NCBI GenBank assembly: GCA_959347315.1
Contig: OY365811.1
Location: 35,960,441 to 36,024,440 of the forward strand
Reading direction: 5' to 3'
Source: Bimastos eiseni
Lineage: Eukaryota; Annelida; Clitellata; Crassiclitellata; Lumbricidae
Length of the DNA stretch: 64,000 bases
Numbering within the stretch: position 1 is the stretch's first letter; every line of letters starts with the position of its first letter. Below the pieces are notes generated by a model. It had not been told where the DNA came from. It worked only from the letters and a program-made list of their open reading frames with translations, and did no database searches. Positions 23,114-36,119 of the stretch are shown here, piece after piece. The translations under genes were made by a program, and so were the position numbers.

Positions 23114-26100
23114 GTCCCTCTTTGAAGTAATGTCATTTCCATGACACGTTCAACTTTACCATTCCTGGTTCATCTCCAAGTCATGTGCAGCCTAAGTTCA
23201 GTGATAGGGAAGTAATTATCTCAAGTCCTGGTTCATGAACCATTCCAAGGAATGCATTATTATGAAATACGACACCATTGTTATAAAATTTCAGTGCGGC
23301 GCACACCTCTTAATTTTGAATGTAAATATTGAACATTGTGGCGCCTCTCAAGGAAGAGGATAGAATTTTAATCCGAATTTTAAGAACAGAAAAAGGATAA
23401 ACTGCACATCAGATGATGATAGAATCCTCTTCTAGAAAATGGCATAAATATGCTCTACATCGATTGATTAAACAAATTGATTCTAAGGGAATGTGTAACA
23501 GCCGCAACTGTGGCCGCAAACGTTTTGCGCGCACAGCACCGAACATTGCACAAGTCCAAGAGTTAATTTGCAGCCAAGAAAACAATCAAGGGATGAGTAA
23601 GAGTACAAGAGAAATTGAGCGTGCAGTACTGTTAGGCGCATTGCTAAACATGACCTCAAAGTTTTATGGCAAGAATACAGCACATCGAACATTAATAGCA
23701 TTATCTCAAAACGTCGTAATAGCATCTCGTAGATATTTTGCAGAATGATAAAATGGATAATTATCTTCAATCTCATATATTGGAAAAGACGCTCAAATAA
23801 AAAATATTCAAGTTATACGGTGTCAAAGTTGTTGCATTCCTACTGGCCCACCCTATATTTACACACAACCAGTCGTGAAGACCATGACTCAAAGATGGCT
23901 ACAGGTGTAAGATAAATAATGCAAAACAGGTGACTGTTATACAGCACCACATCCAGATAACTGACATGTACTAACTAACCAACTAATAAGCATTCTAACA
24001 AATAGAATCTACTAATTAATGTGTCTGATTACCCTTAGAAGTAGTTCCGCCAGTATGCATCCAGTTGCCCAGATGTCGATTCCAGTGGCGTAGTTCCTGG
24101 CACCAAACAACAATTCCGGCGCACGATACCATCTATAGAAAGCAAGAAATTAAACATTAATAACTTAGATCTTATTTCCACTCAGATGATAAAAATGTTA
24201 GCACTTCCATAAATTGGACTTAAGATCATGCAAGGTAAACTATTAGGATACAGCAACTGTATGTTTGGATTATTAACACAGGTCAATGCCATTGATACAA
24301 GTTAGGACTTGTTATTTAATATGGTTTCGAAGGACATGGGATTGAAACACAAGGTTCTATATTTCAAATTCCTTTCTGGAGAAGCAGTCTCAGCAAGCAC
24401 TTACAGAACTTTCAGTGACTTGGGATGGTAAGAATATGCCAGTGTGCTGCTAATCATCTGCTAATAGCTAATCATCTCATGCAAGCCAACTCATTCATTT
24501 ATTCATTCTGGGAACTTATATAGCACCACTTCAAGTAACTTACTCAAGGGCACTTGCAGTCCAAAAACAGTTAAAGAAAAAGTCTTAATATAGATATTTG
24601 AAATAATTTGCATAATAAAACAAAGTATGAACCACTTACAACCATACAAATGTCTGTAGAGCAAATAACTAGAATCAACTTAAGTGCGTCTACCTTGTAA
24701 CAACTTGATGTGTGTATATTCGATTTGGTGAGCCGTAGAACTTTGCCAGACCAAAATCTCCAATTTTTAATACTCCGTGTTCGTTAATAAGGAGATTATT
24801 TGGCTTCAGGTCCTAAAAGTGTAAGAACAAAAGCTTTTGCACACACAATTAAACAAACTCTGAAATCAATTACAGTGTTAATTTCATTCGATCAATTGAC
24901 TTTCATTTTGTTTTTTATTATTCACAACCACAACCATTAGCTAAGTGACAACACAACAGCTGAAAGCTAGTATTATTATAATCATAATTATTAGTATCAT
25001 CATCATTGTATATTGCCATTATTGTCAATAGACTCCTGACCTAACATAGAAGTTACAGTACTCTGCCAGAAGTCAATCCTGGTCCAAAACAATAAGGCCA
25101 AGGGTTAACAACTTAACATACGATGCTTCCCCATTACCTGATAAATTTTTAAATTGTTAAAAATGCCATCATGAATTTTGTAATAACTAGGTGACCCTGT
25201 CAGCAGGAATTCTTGTCCTTTCTAGTCTCACCTTTGAATACAGGTCTATTAATACATTCTTTAAGAACTAAAATATTGATTGCAATTTACCAGTGTTCAA
25301 TAAACTATTTGATTGACTGACTGACTGATTGATTGAAACACTCAACCATTCTTACTAACCCTGTGCAGAATCCAAAGTGCGTGGAGATATTCTAAACCAA
25401 GAAAAGTCTGCAGAATGTAGGATTTGATGTGAGCTAACGTGAGTATAATCGTCATGTCTTTGATAATTACCTACAGCAGAAACAGAAGTTCATATAGTTC
25501 CCAGACATGATCAGAAATTGTTGGAATCAAGCTGCAAAGTCTAGCTACAGAGCAATCAAAAAAGAAGTCACTTATCACATGCCATACATTCATTCGGCTT
25601 ACATTTATAAATATATTTTAAAGAAACATATAAACCCCTTATCCAAAATCCCTGATGCAATATTTCCAATGGCAAATCAGTACAGCATTCAGCCAAAACC
25701 AATAAATACGACATAAATTACACGAGTATATAACTTACAAAGGTACATGTTTACAAGTGCTTTATAAATGACCAAATACAATACAATTTACATGTATTAA
25801 GTAAATGACCAACACCAGCAGATGACACAATTAAATACAACCAATTTAATGGAGATCAGAGTTGAAGACAGCATTCCTTGTGATAAACAGATGAATAATT
25901 GGTAAACCGTTGCAAGACAAAAACGAAAGTTTATTGATAAATATGTAAGAAACCAGTCTCCACATCAGAACAACTAAGCACCTGAATAATTCTTCTCTAA
26001 ATATTAGTTAAAGTACTTATTACAGCTGAAGTCAATGAATCTGAGACACAGAATTAGAAGTAGCATTTATAAATATATTTCGAGGGTTCGACCCTCGTCC

Positions 26101-29100
26101 AAGGCGTCACTGTGTAAATTAAATAAATTATGTAAAATAACAGGCTAAGCATTATTTGGCAAAATGAATGCCTGTCATAAATATATTTCGTTATGTTTCC
26201 TAATCATATAACAAATGGGAAACTTCTATTAAATTTACCAACTTCGAGATCTGTATCCATGAAGTCGTACACTATGCTGATATTTGACCTGTGCCCAAAA
26301 ACATCGAGCAGCTGGTGAAACAACACAACAGCTCATAGTTAGCATTATCATCATTATTATAATCATAATAATTATTATTATTATGATCATAATCATCATC
26401 ATTATTACTATGATCATCATCATTGTCATTAGTATTGCTAAAAGTTAATACATTGTTATAATTATTGTTCCCTAACCATTTTACCCTTGAGAAATGAGAA
26501 TGGATGAAAAACACATGCTTGCATGCACACACACATATATTGAGTCATTCATTCAATGAAAAAGATCTATATAGCACCTCTTTAAGGTAGTTAATTAAGT
26601 ACTCAGAAAACACAGTCATAGGGTTATAGTATTACTATGCATCTGAATGAACCCTGGGAAGCAAGCTGCACCACCAATGAGAGATGGTTCCATACACCGA
26701 GAGATTGAATATAATATTTACATGGTAGGGAATATGGTGGACAAATAACAAGCATCTCATTCTATCATATCATTCTACCATTTTATTCTATCATTTCATT
26801 CTACCATTTCATTTGACCATTTCATTTGACCATTTCATTTGACCATTTCATTTGACCATTTCATTTGACCATTTCATTTGACCATTTCATTTGACCATTT
26901 CATTTGACCATTTCATTTGACCATTTCATTTGACCATTTCATTTAACCATTTCATTCTACCATTCTCTGGTTTAATTTGCACTACCCGTCCTATAGACGC
27001 TTCAATGACGAGGTGCACCAACAAAGCGGCCTGCTCACCCCAATGACATTTGGATGACTCAGCTCCTGTAACAGTTTGATTTCTCGTAAGGCTGTTCTGT
27101 TTATACCATCCGCAGCGTCTATCTTCGTTCCAATCTTAATCTATCACAAACGATATAAATCACAAAATATAAATATCATAAAATAATACAAACTAACATT
27201 AATGACCTAGAAAACAACAATGCCAGGCATTTCTGGGTGGTAATTAAGATTTCAGAATCGGAACACATTCCCAGCCTCCTATGCATTGTGAACAGCAATT
27301 AGAATAATCAACTTACTGGATTGATGTTTCCATTATTTTTATTTACCTACCATTTAAAACAACTTTCAGGCAGCATACACATAAATACGAAATGTCGGCT
27401 TGTAAGTCCTAAGACAGGTACGCTGGTACAGGTCATTCTAGTGTTACTTTAATGACTATTGCACATACCTTATACATTTTAACTATTGGATCTACTCTCA
27501 GCCAATGATTTCGAGTGGGGTCAACAGTGCATTGACATCCATTTACACGCCACAAAAAGCATGGCTGAATGGGCAGCAGATAATTTGACATCCAAATTAC
27601 TAACTAGGATCATGCTTAAGTAAACTGCAGACCTGTGATAGCAGCAAGTTCTGGGCCACCATCATTTATCTGCATAAATGCACAAGAGAACATATCAAGG
27701 AAACACGCAGCTGAGTGACATCAAGAATATTTACCTTCTTAACAGCAACAATTTTGTCGTTGTTACATCGGTCCTTGGCTTTGTACACAGTGGCAAACTG
27801 CAAGATGGCAAAAACAACCAATAGTTAGAAAGTCATTACATCATCTTGCATATGGTTGCAGATAACTTCTGCAGCAGTCTACCTATGAAACAATCTGCAT
27901 GCATCAAAGACTTCAGCTTGATACTCTCTGAAACTCTGAATATAGACAATGTCCCAGTTTGCATGCATTGGGGCATAAGACAACAGCTTCAATTCTGCAC
28001 AATCGCAACTGCATTTTGAAATTGCCTTCCTTGCAAAGTTCAAAAGCGCGCACACCCACACAATGGAACATCAATGTGCTCGGTTACAGTATTTGCTCAA
28101 AGTCCCAACAAAATAAGCAATTAACCGCCGAGCGGATGCTCAGCCCCATACACTCCGCGTTACAAAGCCAATAGGCCACTGAGCCCCACAGTGTATTTCC
28201 TCAACAGGCACCCCATAAGCTACTGAATCGGATGTCTGTCTCAAACTGTCTTTGTCACTCGGGTCAGATTACCACCAAGACTGCAACAGCAAATACTTTA
28301 CTCACGATATACCCTGGAAAACATTGTATAAATGAGTACAGACTGGATAAATATTCTGAATCTTAATTTCATTTCAGTAAGACTATTTGTATAGATTCAG
28401 TTTAATAGAAACACATTCAAAAGTCAAGAACTCTGGTTTCAGTGAAAGTCCATTGATAATACACGGTCACCTGTCGAGACAGCTCTCAACAGATTGGTTA
28501 AGTTAAAGCACCAAATATTAACTGAAATGTTCTGTCACGCATCAGTGCAAGGCTATGCAGTTTCATATCTTTCTTTTTCATGAATGCATTAATTAATAAT
28601 AACTCAATAACACCCTCTAATACATCTTCAGAATATGTGAACCTTGTGAATCTTGACTCGGCGGCTATATAAAAAAGACAGCAATTTTGAAATGTCATTT
28701 TCTTTAGAAGTAAACATAGATTGCGACATAGTCATTACGATAACCGTGCAATAGAAGTTTTGGCAAAAGTGCAGTACAAGGTGTGCACAGATACCGGGTA
28801 CCATGATGGTCAGGTTAGGCATTGTGAGAGTCAGTTATGGTTACGTTTACTGGCGTTGTGAGGGTTGGTTAAGGTCAGGATTATGATTGTCATTAGTAAA
28901 CATGAAACCTTCCACACAGCCGCCGCACATGCCAAAAGTATATCTACACACCCCGATATTGCACTTTCGCCTACGTTTCTGGACTAGATTGTGGTAGTCT
29001 TGTAACTAGTTCCGTTGTATATATGAGAACCCCGAAACCACAATTTCCCACTGAAGATTTTAACGCCACAGGAGTGCTGACTGAACAAGTTCTCAGCAGA

Positions 29101-29262
29101 CTTTTCACAAGACTGCATGGCACATTTAGGTATTGATTATAGAGCCCACGGTGGTCGTTAGGGGACCCAACCCATCATTATCTGTGTCATTTAACTTGCC
29201 TGGCCTTCACCAAGAAACTCGATCTTTTCGTATCGTTTCAGTTTGTCTTCATCCATGTTCAT
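20863..29262 (-). CDS. CDK7: Cyclin-dependent kinase 7, complete, 11 coding exons
   Basis: CDK7 with cyclin H and MAT1 is the CDK-activating kinase and the TFIIH kinase for the RNA polymerase II tail. Exons 5' to 3' (minus strand): 29262-29200, 27797-27735, 27140-27039, 26311-26243, 25470-25360, 24812-24694, 24132-24033, 22922-22836, 22495-22346, 21422-21281, 20888-20863; 1032 bases, 343 aa (human 346). Visible: [11 protein letters not shown] loop, Lys41 in VAVKK, NRTALRE helix, HRD Asp137 with LKPNN, DFG Asp155, T-loop [12 protein letters not shown] with Ser164 and Thr170 in the human positions, and the KKLMF C terminus. All key residues are intact. Start chosen as the first ATG ([13 protein letters not shown]). 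Intron 1 has a GC donor. Confidence 0.96.
22089..22340 (-). repeat. 33-bp satellite abutting CDK7 exon 9 donor, with donor-like words
   Basis: About eight units of ATGCACGGTTTATGCTCACC plus TCTTGATAATAAA (plus strand). On the minus strand several units contain GAGGTGAGC, identical to the true exon 9 donor GAG/GTGAGC at 22346/22345. Confidence 0.85.
22612..22770. repeat. 18-19-bp minisatellite in CDK7 intron 8
   Basis: About eight copies of GATAAGATCATAGAACAAT with small changes, between CDK7 exons 8 and 9. Confidence 0.75.
22966..23112. repeat. ATC/AATCATCAT repeat joined to (CAG)n, CDK7 intron 7
   Basis: Trinucleotide ATC tracts with AATCATCATC variants followed by about ten CAG units (23080-23111). 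Lies upstream of the exon 8 acceptor; on the sense strand it reads (CTG)n then (GAT)n. Confidence 0.9.
23413..23855 (+). mobile_element. Tc1/mariner-type transposase remnant, 5' truncated
   Basis: The frame 23413-23748 contains [28 protein letters not shown] sequence, the helix-turn-helix start of Tc1/mariner-superfamily transposases, then loses frame. A likely right terminal repeat, GTTGTTGCATTCCTACTGG, runs to the CCACCCTATA at about 23855. No left terminus or DDE residues seen. Inserted in CDK7 intron 7, antisense to the gene. Confidence 0.5.
24694..24812 (-). CDS. CDK7: CDK7 exon 6: catalytic loop, DFG and T-loop
   Basis: Begins [13 protein letters not shown], contains [11 protein letters not shown] and [12 protein letters not shown]. 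Carries the catalytic Asp137, Mg-binding Asp155 and the regulatory phosphosites Ser164 and Thr170. Exits in phase 2 into [11 protein letters not shown] of exon 7. Confidence 0.93.
26757..26975. repeat. 13-bp minisatellite in CDK7 intron 3
   Basis: About 15 near-identical copies of CATTTCATTTGAC, about 65 bases past the exon 3 donor on the minus strand. Confidence 0.85.
28070..28195 (-). repeat. SINE-like repeat, family D
   Basis: Second copy of the 13335 repeat (TTTGCTCAAAGTCCCAACAAA, CGCGTTACAAAGCC) in CDK7 intron 1. Confidence 0.4.
29200..29262 (-). CDS. CDK7: CDK7 exon 1 ending at a GC splice donor
   Basis: 21 codons, [21 protein letters not shown] is 21 residues long and ends at CAG/GCAAGT. 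The next exon (27797) continues FATVYKA in phase 0, so the only junction that keeps the glycine-rich loop intact uses GC instead of GT. The other donor-like GT four bases on would break the frame. Confidence 0.88.
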
Positions 29263-30631
29263 GCCCAAAATTTTGAATTTTTGCGGGATATGCAGCTGCT
29301 ATAAATACTTGTAACAAATAATTTTGCTGTAGCTGCCAAATTCTGCAATTACCACTCGGTAGCATTCGCCAACCTTAACGACTACATATATGTTTCTAGA
29401 GATGCAGTACCTGGTTACGTCATTATTATGCCTCAGCCATTATTTGGCCTCAGACCGTTTATATCATAGGCTCATAGCAACCAAGGATTATATATTCTAC
29501 AAAACAAGAAGCAAGGCTGCAAGGAATCTATATTGAGTTATTGGTCCGTTACTAGAAGGTAACAAATTTTTAAAAATTTGGTGAATGATTTTTTGATCTG
29601 ATTCCGCCACAGATTATGATTTGAATCACACTTCTGGAATGTAATGTAAATATTTTAAAATTTCTCAACGACCACAAAAGCCACGTCAAGTCTCAAGAAG
29701 ACCAACTATGCCATAGGCGGACATCGCGAAGCAAAAAAATGCAATAAATAAAATGTTTTGTGCTTTTCTATATAGGCCGTAAATGGTCTCAGTTCCGCAA
29801 GTATTAATAATGAATGCACCTGTTAAGGAATCCTTTTTCGTACTCACTACCCAACACCCACAACACCCACTGAACGAGTTGCATCATCATCTCTCTCTCT
29901 GGTTCTCTAGCAATGAGATTCGGAACTCCACTTGGCTTTCGAGTGGCGCTTAAGAAGTTTGGTGATTACGCTTGCGGTACAAGACATCTATGGACAACTT
30001 TTGTGTCACGACGGACAGATGATAAAGGGATAGCGCCCTTCGTACATATCTTTTGATTAGGGCTTTAGATAGATTTTGGATTTGGAGTTTTCATTAAGGC
30101 TTATCCTCAGAGTAGATCTTTAGAAATTCAAGTTTACGATTATGATTACTACCGAATCAACATACACGCTAAAATGCGATTACATCTCTTGTACGGTAGT
30201 GAACTAATGCGCTACAAAACATGTTTGCGGTGTTAATAATATGAAGTTTTTCTTCAGGATTAGCCTACAGTACTCTAGATTACAAATGGCGACAAAAGAG
30301 TTTTGGATTTCCTTATTTGAAAACAATAATTATATTGTGATGACCTGAAGTTCCGATTTTGCAGGAGTTTATGGGTCTAAATAAATGTAAAGAATTGCAG
30401 TGAAAGGTATGCAATTACTGTGATGCTTGCAATTATTTCGCAGTTTATTCTGTTACCGCTTAACTACTGCCGAAGTCGGTACTCCTGGAAATGCCAAACG
30501 ATTGATTGTCGAAGCCTCGTCATAGACGTGTGCTTTTAGGCTTTGCAGTAAAAATTCACATCACAATTAGGTTCCAGTTTAGGATGACTGCAACTATAAT
30601 GATAAATGTTGTTTGTTTGTTGGGCATAAAG

Positions 30632-31070
30632 TAGGGTCCGACCGGAAATCGCCTCGGCCGAATATCCCATTTTTGGCAACTCGTCGGTTCAAGTATTCGC
30701 CTCGGCAAATTGTACACGCATATAGGTAGTTTTAAAAATTGAAACTATAATTAATCATTATGTTGATTTCCAATTTCCTCCGACAAATAAAAGGCTAAAT
30801 TTGATCTTCATTTTTATTATTATTATTTTTTCTATTATTATTACTTTATTACATGTACAACATTATTTAGTTTAATCTCATAAAAAGAAGATTCTTAATT
30901 TTAAGCGTCGTCGCCATGCATGACGACAATTGACGAGGCAATGGTACTTGCCGGCGTGGTTGCTCTAGTAACGACCAACTACTACTCAGTTCATATCTGG
31001 ATCGGAAAGTAGTCCATTCAAATATTCGGATTTGGTACCCGGTGAAAATTGTCTGCCCGGTCAGTCCCTA
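30632..31070. mobile_element. hAT-type MITE upstream of the zinc-finger gene
   Basis: TIRs TAGGGTCCGACCGG / CCGGTCAGTCCCTA (12/14), flanks GCATAAAG and GTATAAAT (6/8). Inside are CGCCTCGGCCGAATA words also found as a fragment at 14505-14575. It lies in the divergent CDK7/zinc-finger promoter region. Confidence 0.75.
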
Positions 31071-31143
31071 GTATAAATGTGCTATGCAAATAAGTACTTA
31101 AACTACAATATCACTTCACAGTATATTTTCGCACATAAAATGC

Positions 31144-31415
31144 TGCAGACCAGACGGGATCAACCCGAATCATCGAAACCCGAATTCCTGAAAACGCAGA
31201 AAAGGCCAAAGAGCCCAGCCCGATTCTCCGAAACAGCAATGCACTATTGAAAACTGCTGAACTGTCTCAAAACAGCGCAATTCATTCATCAATCCAGCTT
31301 CTGCTTGAATTCTTTTCATTGATCCAGCTTCCATTTAAGCAGTATCTTTTTCATCAACCCAGCTTCATTTTCGGGGATACAGCGGAAATCAGTTTCGGGT
31401 TTCGGCACACCCGAC
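31144..31415 (+). repeat. Interspersed CCGAAACCC repeat, copy 1
   Basis: About 270 bp with GGGATCAACCCGAATCATCG at one end and TTTCGGGTTTCGG at the other, repeating TCAATCCAGCTTCTGC-type words. The reverse complement occurs at 46487-46760. Possibly a MITE with short terminal inverted repeats. Confidence 0.6.
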
Positions 31416-31883
31416 CAGACTATCTAACTGATGTATATAGATGTGTTTTGAGAACGTTTGATAAGTTTGCTGAACAGTGGTAAAAGCAACCATATATAAT
31501 GTTTGTATGTAATGTATGTAAATTGTGTTACATTTACCCAAGATTATTTCACTTTATGAAAGCCCTATGTTTAAGATATTTTCCTTCAACAGGCTTCAGC
31601 CTTTACTGTTTACTTATTTGCTTATAATAGCCTAAGTTCTGCTCTCACTTACCCATAGAATTTACAGTTTACACAATGGCAAATTCTGCTGTTTGACTGC
31701 AATTTAATTTTAAGCAACAATTATTTGATGAATTAAGCCTTATATAATGATGACATTAAGTCATGAGATTGGATTTTCCTTTCTTTTTTAGTATGGTTGT
31801 TTGATATTTTTGGTAAACCCACAAGTTATCTTGGCATTTGTCAATGGCATACATGTTCAGCTGCATTCTTTGCTATTGTTTAG

Positions 31884-34800
31884 ACATATATGCAAAGTAT
31901 GAAAGCCGACCAGGAGAGGGTCAGCAAATTGCTGACTGACACCGTGACGTTACTGTGTAAAAATGGACTGATTTACAAAGACGAAATAAAGATACAAGGA
32001 TTGCTTGGCATTACACTCGACAAGAATGACGTATTTATAGTTCACATTAATGAGACAATCACTTCCAAGGATGGCTCATCGGATGGTGCCGGGAAGAAGG
32101 GCCCCACTCCAGGCGTTCCAGTTGTTGATCTGACTAGGATTGCAGACACCCCGATGATTCCTACACGTGGAATGGGCGGACTGGTGCCTGGAATGTCTCC
32201 GTCTTTAGGTGGAGGGATGGGGTCTCGAAAGCAGCGCCCAGTGATGCCACAGATGATGGCCAGGGGTCAGTACATGCCGGTGCCAAGGTTTCGAATGGGA
32301 ATGCCACAACACTCTCCGGCGAGCCTGCAGGCCGCTATGGCGTCTCAGATGAACAATCACATGATGTATTCACGACAGCCGGGAGCACACCCTGGAATGC
32401 AACAGGTAAGGCACCGGATGCAGCAGGCACCGCCTCACCTGGTGACGCCTAGACGCCAACAGATGCAGCAGCCTCCAGCCACGGTTTCCATCGATGACGA
32501 CGAGGACGTCGTCATAATCGGAACAGGTCACGAGGAACCGAGTCCCAACTGGAACTCGCCAGTTAGAAGAAACCAACAGGGCCGATCCAGCAGTCAGCAG
32601 ATGGGCAATTCATCTCATGCCAAGTCAGCAACCAGTATTTCAATGTCCAACACGGTTACACCACTTGCGTCGGTCACAAGTGCCGGAGCTTCGTCGTTGG
32701 CCGAGGTTGACCAACTACCGATGACAGTAACACTTAGTGAACATATTCTTGAAGAGGCAAACGACTTGGAAATATCGCTTAACGAAGCCGAGAAAGACGG
32801 CGAGGGTCATCCAAAACTTATTCAAATATTGGACGCAGCAGGGCAGTGTGCGTCCGATGGAGCGGTGCCGGTTCCAGCCACCGCCATGCTCATCGAGCCG
32901 AACGACAGTGTGTCCGACGGAGATGCCGAGCACGCACAAGCGAATCCGGATGCAGACATGTCCGATGAGCACTCGCCACATGATGCGACGCTCAAAGATG
33001 ACGGAGTCCCAGACCGGGAGTCGCCGAAGATGAAAGTTGATGCGAAGATAGATCCTGACTTGGCACTTGACGATAATTTAGTACTGTCTGGAGAAACGGG
33101 GAGACCAAATTCAGCTGAAGCAAATAGCAAGACTTCTGGAGATACCTCTTTGAAGCCTATGCTAGGTGAACAGGGAGACAAGTCAGTTGGTGAATGCGGT
33201 GATACTGTGTTGCCGGTTGTCTACACAGATATTGCAGAGCCACTAATGGTATGTAACTTATATTGGTTGCATAGCTTTTTCTAAAAAAAATTTCAAATCG
33301 TCTTGTGAGTTTGTTGCTATAGCCTGGTGCAACAACGAGAAAAGGACCCAAAGATGGCTCAGGAGGCACTGTACATTATACTGGCTGAGACTAATGTGCT
33401 AATCTTGCAACTCAGTTTGTTTATCTCACTGTTTGTCTGCTGATTTGTAACTGATGCAAACAAGACTAACTTACAGTTACAGTGTATTTAATAATTTTAT
33501 GAGGGAAGGTTATATAAGCAGGCATTTAGCATCTGAACATAACTGCAAGCAGTGTTAATTTTACTAGAAAAATGGTTTCCTTATTTTTGTTTCTTATTCT
33601 ACAGATAAACTATCATTGAGCCCATCAAACATTTATGACAGAATGTAACAAAATAATGTAACTGAATATTTAGTTTCAAAATCGTCATGGAAATGTTATA
33701 GGTTGCATTGAGAGATTGATGCATTGTTATATAAAATTGTTGTTCTACTCATGAAGAGCTCATATCAAAAGACTAGACCCCTCCCCTTTTTAAAATTTAG
33801 TGGCATTTAACAGGTTTGAACTAGAGGTGAATAAATGTGAACAGCTGATGTTTGTATATTTTATGTAAGTAAATACATCTATGTGTATACATGTTTATCA
33901 AGACACATAAAAGTAGGGTATCGTCTAAAGTACACGTACCTCTCAAACGTGTGACATGCATGTCTATTTCTGTTTAAAACCAGCCCATGTCTAGGTTGTT
34001 TAAAAACACATTTTAAGAGTCTGCAAGTTCTTTGTTTGGTTTAAAAAGTCTTATTCTTTCTTGATCCTAATTGAAAACACTGCTTAACCCTTTAACAACC
34101 AGCAAGATTGGTTTCCCATGCATTTTAGTATGTGCTGGTCATTAAAGTGTTGAATAAATGTGCCTAGTTTCTTGCTGTGACTACTTAGTAATTGTGCAGT
34201 AGTGATGGCCTGCTTAACTTTTAAATGGAAAGTGTTGTTACTTCAGTTTCATAATCTTTGAGAGCTGCATTGCCATAACTTGTTGCAGAGTATATCAATT
34301 TGTCATTGACTCTTTCAGTTTGATGGCAGTCAGGTGACTGACATGGACATACAGACTCTGGGTTTTGACATACTGACAGAAGACGATCACGACGTCGCCC
34401 ATTCCTCTTCGCAATTGACTCCGTGGATATGCAAGTCGCCTCTGTGCAACATTTCTTTTGCCGAAGCCAAGGACTTGGCAGCGCACTATACGCAGCAGCA
34501 CACGGATATTGTGAGCATGATGTCCACGTCCTGTAATCTGACATCAGACAGCACGAGCGAAGGCAGCGAACGCGGTTCGTCGGACGGCACTGGACGCAAG
34601 AAGCTCGTAAAGATGATGCACTGTCCGTTTACAGGATGCCAGAACAAGTTCTCTTCATGGCCCGGCTTGAACCTACATCACAAGAAGGTCCACGGCGCTC
34701 CGCTATCACTTCAGGAGCGCAAGGAGATTGTTGCGCTGTACGGAAAGCCGTTTAAGTGTACTGTCTCGGCCAGCTGCCAGAAGAGTTATATGACGAAGAG

Positions 34801-35110
34801 GGAACTGTATCGACACGTTACAAGAGCACACGAGGCCCAGGACGGCTCGGACAGCAGTAGTCATAGCATTGCGGCAAATACTAATAGCACTGTTATGTCT
34901 GCTTCTGTTGAGAATGCAGAGGCGACTGTCGATGCAGAAGCAGTGTCCACCGTTGCTAAGAACTTCCTCTGTCTGTACAATGACTGCGAAGTCCTTTCGA
35001 ATAGCCGTGAGGCACTTGTCGAACACTTGCAGGCCTATCATGGATCTGTTTCTGGACCAGATAATACGTCGTCTGCGGTCAAGGAGGAAACGGCAGAAGA
35101 TGATCAGTGA
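31884..35110 (+). CDS. C2H2 zinc-finger protein, ortholog not recognised
   Basis: Two exons are supported. The first (about 31884-33248) follows a TTGTTTAG acceptor; the first Met is at 31890 and it ends at ATG/GTATGT. The second starts after CTTTCAG at 34318 (or at 34334) and ends at TGA 35108-35110. The N terminus (residues 1-50: KLLTDTVTLLCKNGL, IQGLLGITLDKNDVFIVHI) looks like a folded domain I cannot name. Then come Met/Pro/Gln-rich sequence, an acidic DDDEDVVIIG that fits a SUMO-interacting motif, a long Ser/Asp/Glu-rich stretch, and four C2H2 fingers (34420-34500, 34615-34695, 34750-34835, 34965-35045). Probably a nuclear transcription or chromatin factor. The phase-0 donor at 33248 does not fit the phase-2 acceptor at 34318; an unseen exon or the 34334 acceptor (phase 0) would resolve it. 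Upstream exons are not identified. Confidence 0.72.
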
Positions 35111-36119
35111 CCACAGCAGCAATCATGATAATTAAAGACAGCTTTTACATGTTTTGTCAAACTGGTTTGTTAGATCAGAAACCACAACAGCAGAAACCAC
35201 ACAAATCAACGATAAAACCGCTTTTTGCAAGGTTTACTGTAGTAATTTAATTGATATGTGGACAACATCATGTACATCTGATTTGAAAAATTACGTCTTC
35301 AGATAATAATATTACATAGTTTTGTTGTTGTTTAGAAGTAGTTTTTCATCCGTTGTATTTCTGTGACAGGTATCAGTTTTCTACTAAATGGATGGGATAA
35401 CATTTGCTAACGTTATCTATTTCAGGTCTTTGTAGACCTCTTCCAAGCTTTGGGTGAATGAAACTGCTGCTAATTCTCTTTGCTTTCATTGCAGTGCAGT
35501 GTAACACTTGTGCAGCGAAATCTATTAATTATTATGGAAGAAATGTAGTTGTTTTTCTTAAGAGTAAGGCCATAATTTAGAGATTTTTAAAGCAAAGTCT
35601 CTTGGTGGCCATATTCAGCTGTTGCCTTGCCTCAGAATCATCCATGAAGGACAGGAGGATCCGAGCCGGCCTCACACAGGACCCGCAAACCTAAGGAGTC
35701 CGAAGATTTCACTAAATTAATATGTACAAAATGCTCAGAATAATATTATGGTTTTGATAAAATCTTCTCTTTTGCCTATAAAATATAAGTCAAATGGTAA
35801 ATGCAGTTTAATTTGTTTTAAAAAATAGATTAGCGCTGTAATATTTTAACTTGCTCTGTATCTCTTGCACCATGCTACGTATGCCAGAACTCTCACGACT
35901 AGAACATCTGCCATGGTCTTAAATACGAAAACAATGAACTGGCGATCACAGTATTAAGTACTCTCGCAGTGAAAATTTTTTTTGCCTTAACGTTGTGTGA
36001 ACCATGGGATCGTGTATTTTATTTTTTTGGGCTTTTGCTTCCATTGATAATTTATAATAACTTTGTTACGAATGGAACTGTTTGCTTAGTTACACAATTT
36101 ATTGGATGATACAAATATG
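35111..36119. other. 3' flank of the zinc-finger gene
   Basis: AT-rich, no coding exon. A variant poly(A) signal ATTAAA lies at 35131-35136, 20 bases past the stop; the real 3' end may be further on. Confidence 0.4.

Larger units (their letters stand above)
29263..31883. other. Divergent upstream region of CDK7 and the zinc-finger gene
   Basis: About 2.6 kb with two repeats (30632-31070 MITE, 31144-31415) and otherwise unremarkable AT-rich DNA. First exons of the zinc-finger gene and the promoters should be here; no TATA box or initiator stands out. Confidence 0.5.

Noticed and set aside
33324..33371. Possible small exon PGATTRKGPKDGSGGT after the zinc-finger first exon
   Set aside because: Acceptor is acceptable, but the donor is weak and its length (a multiple of three) does not solve the phase problem.
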